Source: JACVRM01 sp963809765 (lineage in GTDB: Bacteria; Actinomycetota; Thermoleophilia; Gaiellales; Gaiellaceae). Taken from it: DNA of 64,000 bases. Under the pieces are notes generated by a model, which saw nothing but the letters and a program-made list of their open reading frames with translations, ran no database searches and was not told where the DNA came from. The stretch lies in the NCBI GenBank assembly GCA_963809765.1, contig CAWEKT010000003.1, positions 558,001 through 622,000 of the forward strand, written 5' to 3'. The translations under genes were made by a program, and so were the position numbers. Every line of letters begins with the position of its first letter. The first letter of the stretch is position 1. Positions 20,809 through 28,843 of this stretch are shown in pieces.

Positions 20809-23058
20809 TCAGCGGACCTCGGTGACGACGGTCGCCGAAGGCGACACGTCAGGTGCGAAGCGGTCGAACCACACGCGGCTTTCGATCGTCGAGTGCTGCG
20901 CAACGACCTGGTCGACGACGGTGAAGACGAGCAGCGACCGGGCCTCGCCGGCCGGAACCTCGCCGACGTCCCACGTGACCGTGTGTGTCACGGGGTCGTA
21001 GGCGGCGCCGGACGTCGACACGACCCGCTGCTCCGAATCCAGCTTGTGCTTCACCTTGCAGCCCTTGTCCTTGCGCGGGCCGTTGTTCCGGTACGTGACC
21101 TTGTAGGCGAGCTGGCCGCCCGCCGGCACGGCCAGCGGGCCCATCAGCTCGGCGCTGTCGTCCTCGTCGCACTCGTCGTCGTACCCCTTCGGCGGCGGCA
21201 CCGTCTTGTTGGCGCCGGGCACCGGCGGCGCGGGCAGGGTGACCTTGTAGACGTCGATCGCGCTCCTCCCCTCGATGCCGAGGCTGAAGTCGCCGGTGGC
21301 GCCCCAGTAGGTCCACGAGCCGTCGCCGTTCTGCTTCATCCGGAAGATGTGCGAGACCCACTGGTTCGTGTGCTCGGGCAGGAACCAGCCCGCCTCGCGG
21401 AAGCGGACGGTGCCGTCCTTGTACTCGGTGAAGTCCACGACCTGCGTGCCCTGCGAGTACCAGCCCATGAAGATGCGGTTCTGGCCGGGGATCTGCTGGA
21501 ACACGTGGGCCGTACAGAGCGAGGCCTCGGGCTCGGTACGGACAGCCGCCCGGTAGATGGCCTTGCCGCCCTCCGGCGTCCGGGCGTACGGGTCCCAGGC
21601 TTCGGCCGCGCTGGCGGGCAGGGTGGTGTCGAGCGCGCTGACCCGGTAGGCGTGGATACCGCCGTTGCCGGCCGTGTTGTCGACGCCGGGCGCGCAGGTC
21701 GCGCCGGGCGGCGACACGCCGCCGCCACGCTCGTCGGTGGCCAGGAGCAGGCGGCCGGAGCCGGACAGCTCCAGCTCGTGGTCGAAGTCGATGTCCTCGT
21801 GCGAGCCGTAGGTCGGCGTCGCGGAGCCGCCGGAGCCGCGACCCATGTGGTGGACGCTGCCGACGTGGCGCACGCCCTGGAGCGAGGGCGCGCCCATGGC
21901 GAGCCAGCTGGGCACGTCGAGGTTCTGGCCGTCCGTGCCGATCACGCAGTCGGTCACGAGCGCCCCGGACGCGAACAGGGCGGCTGATGAGCTCGGGCGC
22001 ACGTTGCACGGCAGCGGCGTGCCCCGCGGCTTGCCCTTGCTGTCGAACGCGGCGCTCATGTCGAAGACCATCGCCGCATTGCCGGAGCCGCACGTGAGCA
22101 GGTCGTTCGCGTACACCTCGAGCTCGTGGCAGCCGTAGACCGCTCCCTGGCCGGTGTGGCCGAGCGCCATCTCGGTCGTCGGGTAGCGATAGCGGTACAC
22201 CTGCGGCCGGCAGAGCGCGCGCTTCTGCGTCGCCGTCGTCCCGGCCGGGAAGTTCATGCACGAGGAGAGGTCGACGACCTCGAAGCCGTCGAGGTCATAG
22301 CGGTCGCCCGAGCCGGCGACCTCGTTCTGCCGCTTGCGGTTCGCGCCGACGCTGACCGTGTCGGAGGTGACGGCGTAGGCGATCCACGGCCGCTTCGGGT
22401 CGATGTTGACGGTGTGCGCCTGCCCGATGTGGCTGGTGAGCCCGATCTCGACCGGAGCGCGGACGTTCGTGATGTCGATGATCTCGAGGCCGCCCCGCGG
22501 CGCGTTGACGAGGCCGGCGATGCCCTGGTCGTGACAGCGTCCGGCGGCATCGGTGGCGTCGATCAGGAGCTGCGCGTCCTTGCGGACCGCGAGCATGTTG
22601 GTGGCGTTCAGGATCGTCGTGCCCTTCGGGGTGGCCTCGATGTCGTGCTGGAGGCTGAGCGCGGCCTGCGGGTCGCTCAGGCAGGTCGCCGAGGGGTGGC
22701 CTGCGACGTAGGTCGGGTCGATCGCACCGCCCTGCGTGAGCTGGACGATCGTCTGTCCGCCGCCGTTCGGGCCGATGCCGAGCGTGCCGACGGCGGCGAA
22801 CGTCTCGCCGCCCTGCGTGAAGAAGTCCAGATCGGTATGCGGATTCCCGGTCGGGAACGTCGTCAGCAACTGCCATTGCGCGCCCGAGCCACCGGCGTTG
22901 AAGCCGGTCCCAGCCGGTGCGTCAGGCGCGTAGCTCGGCATCGGGTGGTCGAGTTCGTGCGCCGCCGCTCCTGGTGCGAGCGCGACGACGCAGAGGGCCG
23001 TGGCTGCGAGCGTCCGCCGGAACAGGCGACGCGCTCGCCGGGTCGGGGTGCGAGCCAT
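20809..23058 (-). CDS. Large secreted LVIVD/beta-propeller-like protein
   Basis: 749 aa from the ATG at 23058, which has a GGAGG site. The signal peptide has a twin-Arg-like basic start (RRARRLFRRTLAATALCVVALAPGAAA). The body contains repeated strands such as GLEIIDITNVRAPVEIGLTS and VYRYRYPTTEMALGHTG, typical of LVIVD-type propeller proteins. The last 120 residues form a DUF11-like surface module (GGQLAYKVTYRNNGP...VTWDVGEVPAGEA). Many paired cysteines suit the extracellular location. Function unknown; binding or structural role inferred. Confidence 0.75.
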   Translation of the reverse strand: MARTPTRRARRLFRRTLAATALCVVALAPGAAAHELDHPMPSYAPDAPAGTGFNAGGSGAQWQLLTTFPTGNPHTDLDFFTQGGETFAAVGTLGIGPNGGGQTIVQLTQGGAIDPTYVAGHPSATCLSDPQAALSLQHDIEATPKGTTILNATNMLAVRKDAQLLIDATDAAGRCHDQGIAGLVNAPRGGLEIIDITNVRAPVEIGLTSHIGQAHTVNIDPKRPWIAYAVTSDTVSVGANRKRQNEVAGSGDRYDLDGFEVVDLSSCMNFPAGTTATQKRALCRPQVYRYRYPTTEMALGHTGQGAVYGCHELEVYANDLLTCGSGNAAMVFDMSAAFDSKGKPRGTPLPCNVRPSSSAALFASGALVTDCVIGTDGQNLDVPSWLAMGAPSLQGVRHVGSVHHMGRGSGGSATPTYGSHEDIDFDHELELSGSGRLLLATDERGGGVSPPGATCAPGVDNTAGNGGIHAYRVSALDTTLPASAAEAWDPYARTPEGGKAIYRAAVRTEPEASLCTAHVFQQIPGQNRIFMGWYSQGTQVVDFTEYKDGTVRFREAGWFLPEHTNQWVSHIFRMKQNGDGSWTYWGATGDFSLGIEGRSAIDVYKVTLPAPPVPGANKTVPPPKGYDDECDEDDSAELMGPLAVPAGGQLAYKVTYRNNGPRKDKGCKVKHKLDSEQRVVSTSGAAYDPVTHTVTWDVGEVPAGEARSLLVFTVVDQVVAQHSTIESRVWFDRFAPDVSPSATVVTEVR

Positions 23059-23184
23059 TTGGAGACCTCCGCCGGTTGACACGATTCAGAGTGGTGTCAG
23101 AACGGTACCCGATCACGCGGTTTTCATGCGCCGGTTCTCCAATGCATGGACTTGCGCCGGCGCGAGGCCTTGTCGCTCCGGAAC

Positions 23185-23190
23185 TAGACT
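23185..23190 (+). promoter_or_regulatory. -10 element, leaderless type
   Basis: TAGACT lies 6 nt before the GTG at 23197. Confidence 0.5.
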
Positions 23191-23196
23191 CGTCCC

Positions 23197-24939
23197 GTGG
23201 GGCTCCGCATCGCTCTCGTGACCCCGTTCGCCTGGTCGCAGCCGCACGACGTCAACGAGCACGTGGCCGGACTGGCCACCGAGCTGCGCCGGCTCGGACA
23301 CCGCGTGACCGTGCTCGCTCCGTCGAGCCGGGCGCGCGACCTGCGTGACGGGCGGCGCGCGCTCGAGACGGGCAGGACCCCGGACGTCCTGGCCCTCGGC
23401 CCGGCGGTGCCGGTGTCCCGCCGCAGTGCGATGGGGGTACCCGTCGGCGTCCGTGCGAACCTCTCACTCGCCCTGGCGAGCGGGCGGTACGACGTCGTGC
23501 AGGGCTTCGAGCCGGGACTGCCGAGCCTCTCCTACCTCGCCCTGCGCGAGGCGCACACGCTCACCGTCGCGACCTTTCTCTCTGCCGAGCGCCTCGGCTA
23601 CCCGCCGGGCAAGAACCAGCGGCTGCGCCTCCTGGCCCGGCTGGACGCCCTCGTCTCCACGACGCCGTTGACCGCCGCGGCGGCGGCCGAGCGCTTCCCG
23701 GGCGACTACCGGGTCGTCCCGCTCGGCGTCGATACGGAGCTCCACCGTCCAAGGCGCAAGCGAAGGCTGATCGTGGCCGAGTGGCGCGCAGACGGCCGGC
23801 CGCTGGCGCGCGCGGTTGCACGCGTGCTCCGCGAGCTGCCCGAGTGGGAGCTCGTCTTCCTGCGGACGAAGCCGCTCAGCGGGAGGCCGTCCGTCCCCCG
23901 CGGGGTTGCCGAGCGGGTGCACGTTCGCACCCTTCGGGACGGCGCCTCGCGCGCGCCGCTCTTCGGCGAGGCGTCGATCTACGTCCCCGCACCGTCCGGC
24001 TTGCCCCGCGCGCTGCTCGAGGCCAAGGCGGCGGGCGCGGCCGTCGCCGCACCGCCCGGCGTGACCCAGCAGCCAGAGCTCGCCGCCGCGGCAGTCGCCC
24101 GCCTCGCCGAGGACGAGCCGTTCCGCCGCAAGGTGGCAGCTGAGGCACGCGCCGACGCCGAGCAGGAGTCGTTCGCAGCGCTGGCCGGCCGGATGGACGA
24201 GCTCTACGGCGAGCTGGTCTCAAGGCGGCGGACGCCGCAGCGGGCGCAGGACCCCGACCGTGAATGGATCGTGTGCGACCTGCACATGCACACGTCCTGG
24301 TCGCACGACTGCGCCATCGACGCCGCGGAGCTCGTCGAGCACGCCGAGACGATCGGCCTCGGGGCGATCGCGGTCACCGACCACAACGTCTTCGGGGGCG
24401 CGCTAGAGGCCGTCGAGCTGGCCCGGGGACGCGACCTGATCGTCATTCCCGGCGAGGAGGTCAAGACCGACGGGCAGGGTGAGGTGATCGGCCTCTTCCT
24501 GCGCGAGGAGATCCCCCGCGGGATGTCGTTCGCCGAGACGGTCGCCGCGATCAAGGCGCAGGGCGGGCTCGTGTACCTCCCGCACCCGTTCGACCGCCTC
24601 CACTCGATCCCGGATCCCGCCACGCTGCACCGCCACCTCGGCGACATCGACGTGCTCGAGGTCTACAACGCGCGCCTGCTCTTCGAGAGCTTCAACGACG
24701 AGGCGCTGCGCTTCGCGCGCAAGTACGGGCTGACGATGGGAGCCGGCTCGGATGCCCATGTCCTCCAGGGAGTCGGAACCGGCGGTGTCCGCATGCGCGC
24801 CTTCGAGGGACCGGCCGAGTTCCTCGAGAGCCTCGCGACCGCCGAGGTGCTACGCCGCCCCAAGTCGCTCGCCTACCTGCAGAGCCTGAAGTGGGTTGCG
24901 CAGGTTCGCGAGCGCATCGGGACCGGCGAAGGCGTCTAG
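23197..24939 (+). CDS. Glycosyltransferase-PHP phosphoesterase fusion
   Basis: 580 aa. Residues 1-345 resemble a GT4-type glycosyltransferase: an N-terminal acceptor domain starting RIALVTPFAWSQPHDVNEHV, VVPLGVDTELHRP, and a nucleotide-sugar region SGLPRALLEAKAAG. Residues 356-580 are a PHP domain with the metal ligands H363/H365 (DLHMHTSWSHD), TDHN (394-397), GEE (419-421), HPFDR (463) and SDAH near 533. PHP domains of this type are phosphoesterases (for example RNase AM/YciV-like). The GT half is short, and its usual E-x7-E motif is replaced by SGLPRALLE. The link between the activities is unknown. Confidence 0.85.
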   Translation: MGLRIALVTPFAWSQPHDVNEHVAGLATELRRLGHRVTVLAPSSRARDLRDGRRALETGRTPDVLALGPAVPVSRRSAMGVPVGVRANLSLALASGRYDVVQGFEPGLPSLSYLALREAHTLTVATFLSAERLGYPPGKNQRLRLLARLDALVSTTPLTAAAAAERFPGDYRVVPLGVDTELHRPRRKRRLIVAEWRADGRPLARAVARVLRELPEWELVFLRTKPLSGRPSVPRGVAERVHVRTLRDGASRAPLFGEASIYVPAPSGLPRALLEAKAAGAAVAAPPGVTQQPELAAAAVARLAEDEPFRRKVAAEARADAEQESFAALAGRMDELYGELVSRRRTPQRAQDPDREWIVCDLHMHTSWSHDCAIDAAELVEHAETIGLGAIAVTDHNVFGGALEAVELARGRDLIVIPGEEVKTDGQGEVIGLFLREEIPRGMSFAETVAAIKAQGGLVYLPHPFDRLHSIPDPATLHRHLGDIDVLEVYNARLLFESFNDEALRFARKYGLTMGAGSDAHVLQGVGTGGVRMRAFEGPAEFLESLATAEVLRRPKSLAYLQSLKWVAQVRERIGTGEGV

Positions 24940-24957
24940 GGCGCGGCCGCGAACCTA

Positions 24958-25623
24958 GTGGCGATGGGGCCGAGCCCGTCAGAACGGTCCGGCAGGAGCC
25001 GCCCCCCGCGCACGCAACTAGATGAGCCTGTGGGCGTCGGAGGCACCTCAGGCGACGAGATCTACGAGCGGTACCTGCAGAAGGCGATCGCCGAGATCAA
25101 CGAGCTGGGCGACGAGATCACGCGGGCTGCAGGCGAGCGCACGCCCGTGCTCGGCTCGGGCCACCCGCTCGCCGACGTGCTGCTGCTCAAGTGGTCGCCG
25201 CAACGGGCCGAGGTGCAGGAGGGCGTCGCGTTCTTCGGCCGCGCCGGCCAGGCGCTGCTGAAGTCCTTGCAGCGCCTGCGGGTCGACCCGATGGCCGTGT
25301 ACGGGACGAACTGCATCAAGCTCGAGGGCGGCGAGACGGACGAGGCCGCCCGCTCCTGGCTGCTCCGCGAGCTCCACATCGTGCAGCCGCAGCTGGTCGT
25401 CGTCATGGGCGAGCCCGCCCGCGAGTTCCTGAACGCCGCCGCCTTTCCGCTGGCGCGCGAGGTTGCCGCCGAGCCGGGTGAGCTGCAGGAGTTCACCCCC
25501 ACGATCCAGGCGCTCGTCGTTCCCGACATCGACGCCTCGCTGGACGAGCAGGCCGCGAAGACAGCCTTCTGGACGAGCTTCAAGACGCTCGGCACCTGGT
25601 GGTCCGAGCACCCGCCGTACTGA
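24958..25623 (+). CDS. Uracil-DNA-glycosylase-superfamily protein, atypical
   Basis: 221 aa. UDG-fold similarity to family 4: GVAFFGRAGQALLKSLQRL (compare the PFVGRAG motif), VYGTNCIKLEGGE, and PQLVVVMGEPAREFL. The family GEAPG catalytic motif is replaced by LLKWSPQRAEVQEG, the Fe-S cysteines are missing (one Cys in total) and no HPS motif is visible. It may bind uracil or other DNA without classical glycosylase activity, or act on another base. The start GTG 24958 or ATG 24964 is uncertain. Its stop codon lies in a repeat also found at 38957. Confidence 0.7.
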   Translation: MAMGPSPSERSGRSRPPRTQLDEPVGVGGTSGDEIYERYLQKAIAEINELGDEITRAAGERTPVLGSGHPLADVLLLKWSPQRAEVQEGVAFFGRAGQALLKSLQRLRVDPMAVYGTNCIKLEGGETDEAARSWLLRELHIVQPQLVVVMGEPAREFLNAAAFPLAREVAAEPGELQEFTPTIQALVVPDIDASLDEQAAKTAFWTSFKTLGTWWSEHPPY

Positions 25624-25648
25624 CCGCGAGCCGTGCCGCCGCTGGGCG
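25621..25648. repeat. Dispersed repeat C, copy 1
   Basis: 28 bp beginning tgaccgcgagccgtgc, matched with three mismatches at 38957-38984. The first three bases form the stop codon of the preceding gene. Confidence 0.5.
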
Positions 25649-25755
25649 CGTTGGCCCGGGACGGATCTCGCGGCGGCAGGGCTCGCTCTATTCGAAGGGG
25701 GAGGAGTCCCCCCTCGATCCTCCTTCCACGCAGCGTTCGAGGCGACCAGGCCATC

Positions 25756-25840
25756 AAGTCAGACGCGACTGCGCGCGTGTGGCTCCGCAAGCAAGCTTGC
25801 TCCGCCGGTACGACGCAACTGGACTGTCGGTGCTCGTCGC
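25756..25840. repeat. Dispersed repeat B, copy 1
   Basis: About 85 bp starting aagtcagacgcg, with gtggctccg and cgccggtac blocks flanking a small hairpin (gcaagcaagcttgc). It aligns with 55368-55452. The gap 25624-25868 also holds a short aggggg/ccccct hairpin (25696-25714) and a direct repeat gtcgcgacatc x2 (25836-25857). Confidence 0.55.
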
Positions 25841-25868
25841 GACATCGTCGCGACATCGCGAGAGGTGT

Positions 25869-27227
25869 CTAGAACTCGCTCGGATCCCAGGTGCGTTGGT
25901 CGTAGCGGCGCGCCAGGGGATTGAAGGCGGCCACGAAGCGCTGCTTCGCGCGGGTCGCCTTGCGGTCGGCCTCGCGCGCAGCCGCCAGCTCCGGATCCGA
26001 CGCGTCGACGGCGCAGCCGTCTCGGTGCCGCAGCCAGTCGCGGTAGCTCCAGTCCGCGGCGATCGACGCGTGGATCGCCTGCTGCAGCAGGTCGGAGGCG
26101 CGCAGAGCTTCGTCGGTCTCCGGGACGGAGAGGGCCGCGACCTGCTGAAGCAGGCTCTGCCGGTTGCGCTGAACGCTGCCGAGCTTGGCGAGCGCGTCCT
26201 TCTTGCTCAGCTCGCAGCCAGAGGCGCCCTCGATCGCCTCGGCGACCTCGAGCCTTCCGTCGCGTGACTGGCCGAGGAAGTTCTCGAGCTTGACCACGAA
26301 GGCTGCCCCGCCGTCCGGCTCGCGCGGCTCCGCCGTCTCGCCGTCTCGCCCGAGCGAGTAGGCCGTGAGGGTGGCGGCCGCGAGGGCGACGGCGGTCGCC
26401 GCAACCACTCCCGCGGCGACTCGACGGTCGCGACCGTGCCGGGACGGCGTGCTCGCCTCCCCGGCCTCGCTCGGTGGCTCCGGCGCCTGCAGCGACGGGT
26501 CGTGCTGCAGGATCCGCCGCTGCAGCGACTGCAGCCGCGGGCCAGGCTCGATGCCCAGCTCCCCGGAGAGGCGTTCCCGCGTCAGGCGGTACGCGTCGAG
26601 AGCGTCGGCCTGCCGCCCCGAGCGGTAGAGGGCCAGCATGAGCTGCTCGCACACACGCTCGCGGAACGGGTCCGCCGCCTGCAGGGCGCGAAGCTCGGGG
26701 ATGAGGCTCGCGTGACGCCCGCAGCGCAGGTCGGCCTCGATTCGATCCTCCTGCGCGGCATCTCGCAGCGCCTCGAGCCGCGGCCGGGCATCGTGGACGA
26801 AGCGCTCGGCATGGAATTCGGCGAGCGGCGGGCCACGCCAGAGATCGAGTGCCTCGCGGAGCTGTGCAGCAGCGTCCTCGGCGCGGCCGGCGGCGAGCTC
26901 ACTGCGCCCTTCCGCGGCGAGCCGCTCAAAGCGATCGAGGTCGAGCTCTCCGTCGGCAAGCTCGAGCGAGTAGCCCGGCGGTCGCGTCACGATGCGGTCA
27001 GGGCCGAGCGCGCGCCGCACCTGTGAGACGTACCCCTGGAGCGCCTTCACCGCCGTGTCCGGCGCAGCGTCGCCCCAGAGCCCGTCGACGAGCTCGTCGA
27101 TCGACACCACCCGGCCGCGCGCCAGCAGCAGCAGAGCCAGCACCGCACGCTGCTTGGCAGCCGGCAGCGGGACCACGCGCCCCTCCACGACAGCCTCGAC
27201 GGGCCCGAGCACGCGGAAGTCGTCCAC
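25869..27227 (-). CDS. Membrane-anchored SARP/BTAD transcriptional regulator
   Basis: 452 aa. Residues 1-95 are an OmpR-like winged helix (FRVLGPVEAVVEGRVVPLP...VTRPPGYSLEL), 97-245 the bacterial transcriptional activation domain (BTAD), typical of AfsR/SARP regulators. Unusually, it continues with a single membrane helix at about 269-291 (AAGVVAATAVALAAATLTAY) and a 160-residue extracytoplasmic C-terminus with two cysteines (SGCELSKKDA and HRDGCAVDAS). The topology suggests a one-component sensor that couples an outside signal to DNA binding. It is divergent from a secreted-protein gene, its likely target. Confidence 0.85.
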   Translation of the reverse strand: MDDFRVLGPVEAVVEGRVVPLPAAKQRAVLALLLLARGRVVSIDELVDGLWGDAAPDTAVKALQGYVSQVRRALGPDRIVTRPPGYSLELADGELDLDRFERLAAEGRSELAAGRAEDAAAQLREALDLWRGPPLAEFHAERFVHDARPRLEALRDAAQEDRIEADLRCGRHASLIPELRALQAADPFRERVCEQLMLALYRSGRQADALDAYRLTRERLSGELGIEPGPRLQSLQRRILQHDPSLQAPEPPSEAGEASTPSRHGRDRRVAAGVVAATAVALAAATLTAYSLGRDGETAEPREPDGGAAFVVKLENFLGQSRDGRLEVAEAIEGASGCELSKKDALAKLGSVQRNRQSLLQQVAALSVPETDEALRASDLLQQAIHASIAADWSYRDWLRHRDGCAVDASDPELAAAREADRKATRAKQRFVAAFNPLARRYDQRTWDPSEF

Positions 27228-27315
27228 TCCCTCGATGATCCCACTCTTACCGGCGCGTTGACAGCGCCTTACCGGCCGGCGCGAGGCTGCAACCAGTCGA
27301 CGGAAGGAGCCTCAC

Positions 27316-27828
27316 ATGACCAGGACCGTCATCCTCGCAGCCGCCGCAATCGGGATCGGGGCTGCACTGTTGGCCTCAGCGCACTCGCCGGCGGCAGCAA
27401 CGCAGCCCACCGGCCAGGCAGCAGCCGCCGTCATCCCGCAGAACGTGCTCTACGGCCACATCCGAACGATGACGCGCGAGGGAGCGCGCTACGTCGTCAA
27501 GTTCGACCCGGCCTGGTGGCTGACGGGCGTGGCGGCCGAGCGGGCCAACCTCGAGGACTACGGGTCCCGGGACGTGCCGAACGACTACCGAGTCGTCGAG
27601 GAGGGCCATCGCCTGCTCACCTTCGTCGTCCTGCCGAGCGCGCGGATCACGCTGCTGACGCGCGGGACGGCGAGGATCCAGGTCTCTGCGGCGGAGCTGA
27701 GGGAGATCGTCAACGGGCGCAACCCGCGTCGCCGGCAGCTGTCACAGCCGCGCGCGGGCTTCTGGATCAGGATCGGGAAGCAGTACCCCAACCCCGCGGT
27801 GACGCTGGATCAGCAGTACCAGCCCTAG
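27316..27828 (+). CDS. Secreted protein of unknown function
   Basis: 170 aa. Signal peptide at 1-28 (MTRTVILAAAAIGIGAALLA...AAA). Mature protein with an RYVVKFDPAWWLTGVAAERA segment and no cysteines. A GGAAGGAG ribosome site lies 6 nt before the ATG. It is divergently arranged with the membrane-anchored regulator. No family recognised. Confidence 0.75.
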   Translation: MTRTVILAAAAIGIGAALLASAHSPAAATQPTGQAAAAVIPQNVLYGHIRTMTREGARYVVKFDPAWWLTGVAAERANLEDYGSRDVPNDYRVVEEGHRLLTFVVLPSARITLLTRGTARIQVSAAELREIVNGRNPRRRQLSQPRAGFWIRIGKQYPNPAVTLDQQYQP

Positions 27829-27880
27829 ACGCTTGCGGGCATCCCGGCGGCGTCCGGGCGCGCTCGGCTCTAATGGCGGC

Positions 27881-28666
27881 GTGAGGGCGACCCGGACCTG
27901 GCCGGCGAACGACGTTCGTCGCTGGGCGATGCTGGCCGCGCTCGCGACCGCGCTCGCCGCCTACTACCTCTTCGTCGACGAGCTCCCGCAGCTGTCTCTG
28001 TGGGGCGAGACGCTGTTCCTGGCGGTCGTGCTGATGCCTGCGGTCTTCGCGCTCGTCTTGATCGTCCTGCCGCTGCGCACCGCCCGCGGGCTGGGCCTGC
28101 TCGCCCTGGCGTTCGGCGCCCTGGCGGTCGTACTCGAGGCCGCGGGGGTCGAGACGCCTGCCAACTTCGCCAAGCTCGCGGCGATGACCGCGGTCGGCTT
28201 CTGGTTCCTGACCTTCTTCGACCGCCTCTCCTGGGTCGCGCTCGTCGCCGCGATGATCCCGATCGTCGACTCGCTCTCGGTCTGGCGCGGACCGACGCGC
28301 CACATCGTCACGGAGCAGCGGGAGATCTTCACGACGCTCTCGTTCGCGTTCCCGGTGCCGGGCGGCGACGCGTCGGCGAACCTCGGCCTCCCCGACCTCC
28401 TCTTCTTCGCCCTCTTCCTGGCCGCGGCCGACCGCTGGGAGCTACGGGTCGGGTTGACCTGGCTGGCGATGGTGATCGGTCTGGGCGCCACGATCGCCCT
28501 CGCGGTCGCCTGGGACGTCGGCGGCCTGCCGGCGCTGCCCGGAATCGCGCTCGGCTTCCTGGCGGCGAACGCCGACCTCGTCTGGCGCGAGCTGAAGGAC
28601 CGGGGCCGGCCCCGCCGCCCACCCTCGGAGCGGGGCACCTCCGAGCAAGTGGCTGACAGCCACTAA
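27881..28666 (+). CDS. Presenilin/SPP-like intramembrane aspartyl protease candidate
   Basis: 261 aa, seven to nine membrane helices. All three A22 hallmarks appear in order: a transmembrane Asp in IVDSLSVW (D130), the GxGD-like GLPD with D172 (LGLPDLLFFALFL) and PAL at 217-219 (GGLPALPGIALGFL). The D-x-[IL]-S-V-[YW] context resembles archaeal presenilin homologues. Family members cleave membrane proteins inside the bilayer using the two aspartates. The second glycine of GxGD is Pro here. The GTG at 27881 was chosen on the hydrophobic profile. The stop codon is supplied by a palindromic repeat. Confidence 0.65.
   Translation: MRATRTWPANDVRRWAMLAALATALAAYYLFVDELPQLSLWGETLFLAVVLMPAVFALVLIVLPLRTARGLGLLALAFGALAVVLEAAGVETPANFAKLAAMTAVGFWFLTFFDRLSWVALVAAMIPIVDSLSVWRGPTRHIVTEQREIFTTLSFAFPVPGGDASANLGLPDLLFFALFLAAADRWELRVGLTWLAMVIGLGATIALAVAWDVGGLPALPGIALGFLAANADLVWRELKDRGRPRRPPSERGTSEQVADSH
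28648..28664. repeat. Palindromic repeat, copy 1
   Basis: agtggctg-a-cagccact, an 8-bp stem with a 1-nt centre. It encodes the last residues (VADSH) of the presenilin-like gene, and its right flank supplies the TAA stop. Confidence 0.8.
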
Positions 28667-28692
28667 CTCAACGAACCCGACGCGGTTCGACC

Positions 28693-28711
28693 TAGTGGCG
28701 GACTGCCACTA
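28693..28711. repeat. Palindromic repeat, copy 2
   Basis: tagtggc-ggact-gccacta, followed by agtccgtg, a flank nearly shared with copy 4. Confidence 0.75.
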
Positions 28712-28770
28712 AGTCCGTGTGTGTGAGCGATTCGCAGGCGTGCGAACGGACTCGAGTCGCGCAGGCTCAG

Positions 28771-28791
28771 TTAGTGGCTGACAGCCACTAA
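28771..28791. repeat. Palindromic repeat, copy 3
   Basis: ttagtggctg-a-cagccactaa, a 10-bp stem with the same core as copy 1. Confidence 0.8.
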
Positions 28792-28824
28792 CTGGGTGGA
28801 AACGCAGGCGGCGCCGCATCGAGC

Positions 28825-28843
28825 TAGTGGCAGAGTGCCACTA
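28825..28843. repeat. Palindromic repeat, copy 4
   Basis: tagtggc-agagt-gccacta, followed by cgtccgtg. Its last three bases are the TAG stop codon of the methyltransferase gene on the minus strand. Confidence 0.8.

Noticed and set aside
20062..21987. 641-aa plus-strand open frame across the GNAT and secreted-protein genes
   Set aside because: Composition is Arg/Ala-rich shadow; it crosses a terminator hairpin and lies antisense to a well-supported secreted protein.
28648..28843. CRISPR array
   Set aside because: The repeated units are short palindromes with irregular spacing and two differing subtypes, and no cas genes are present.
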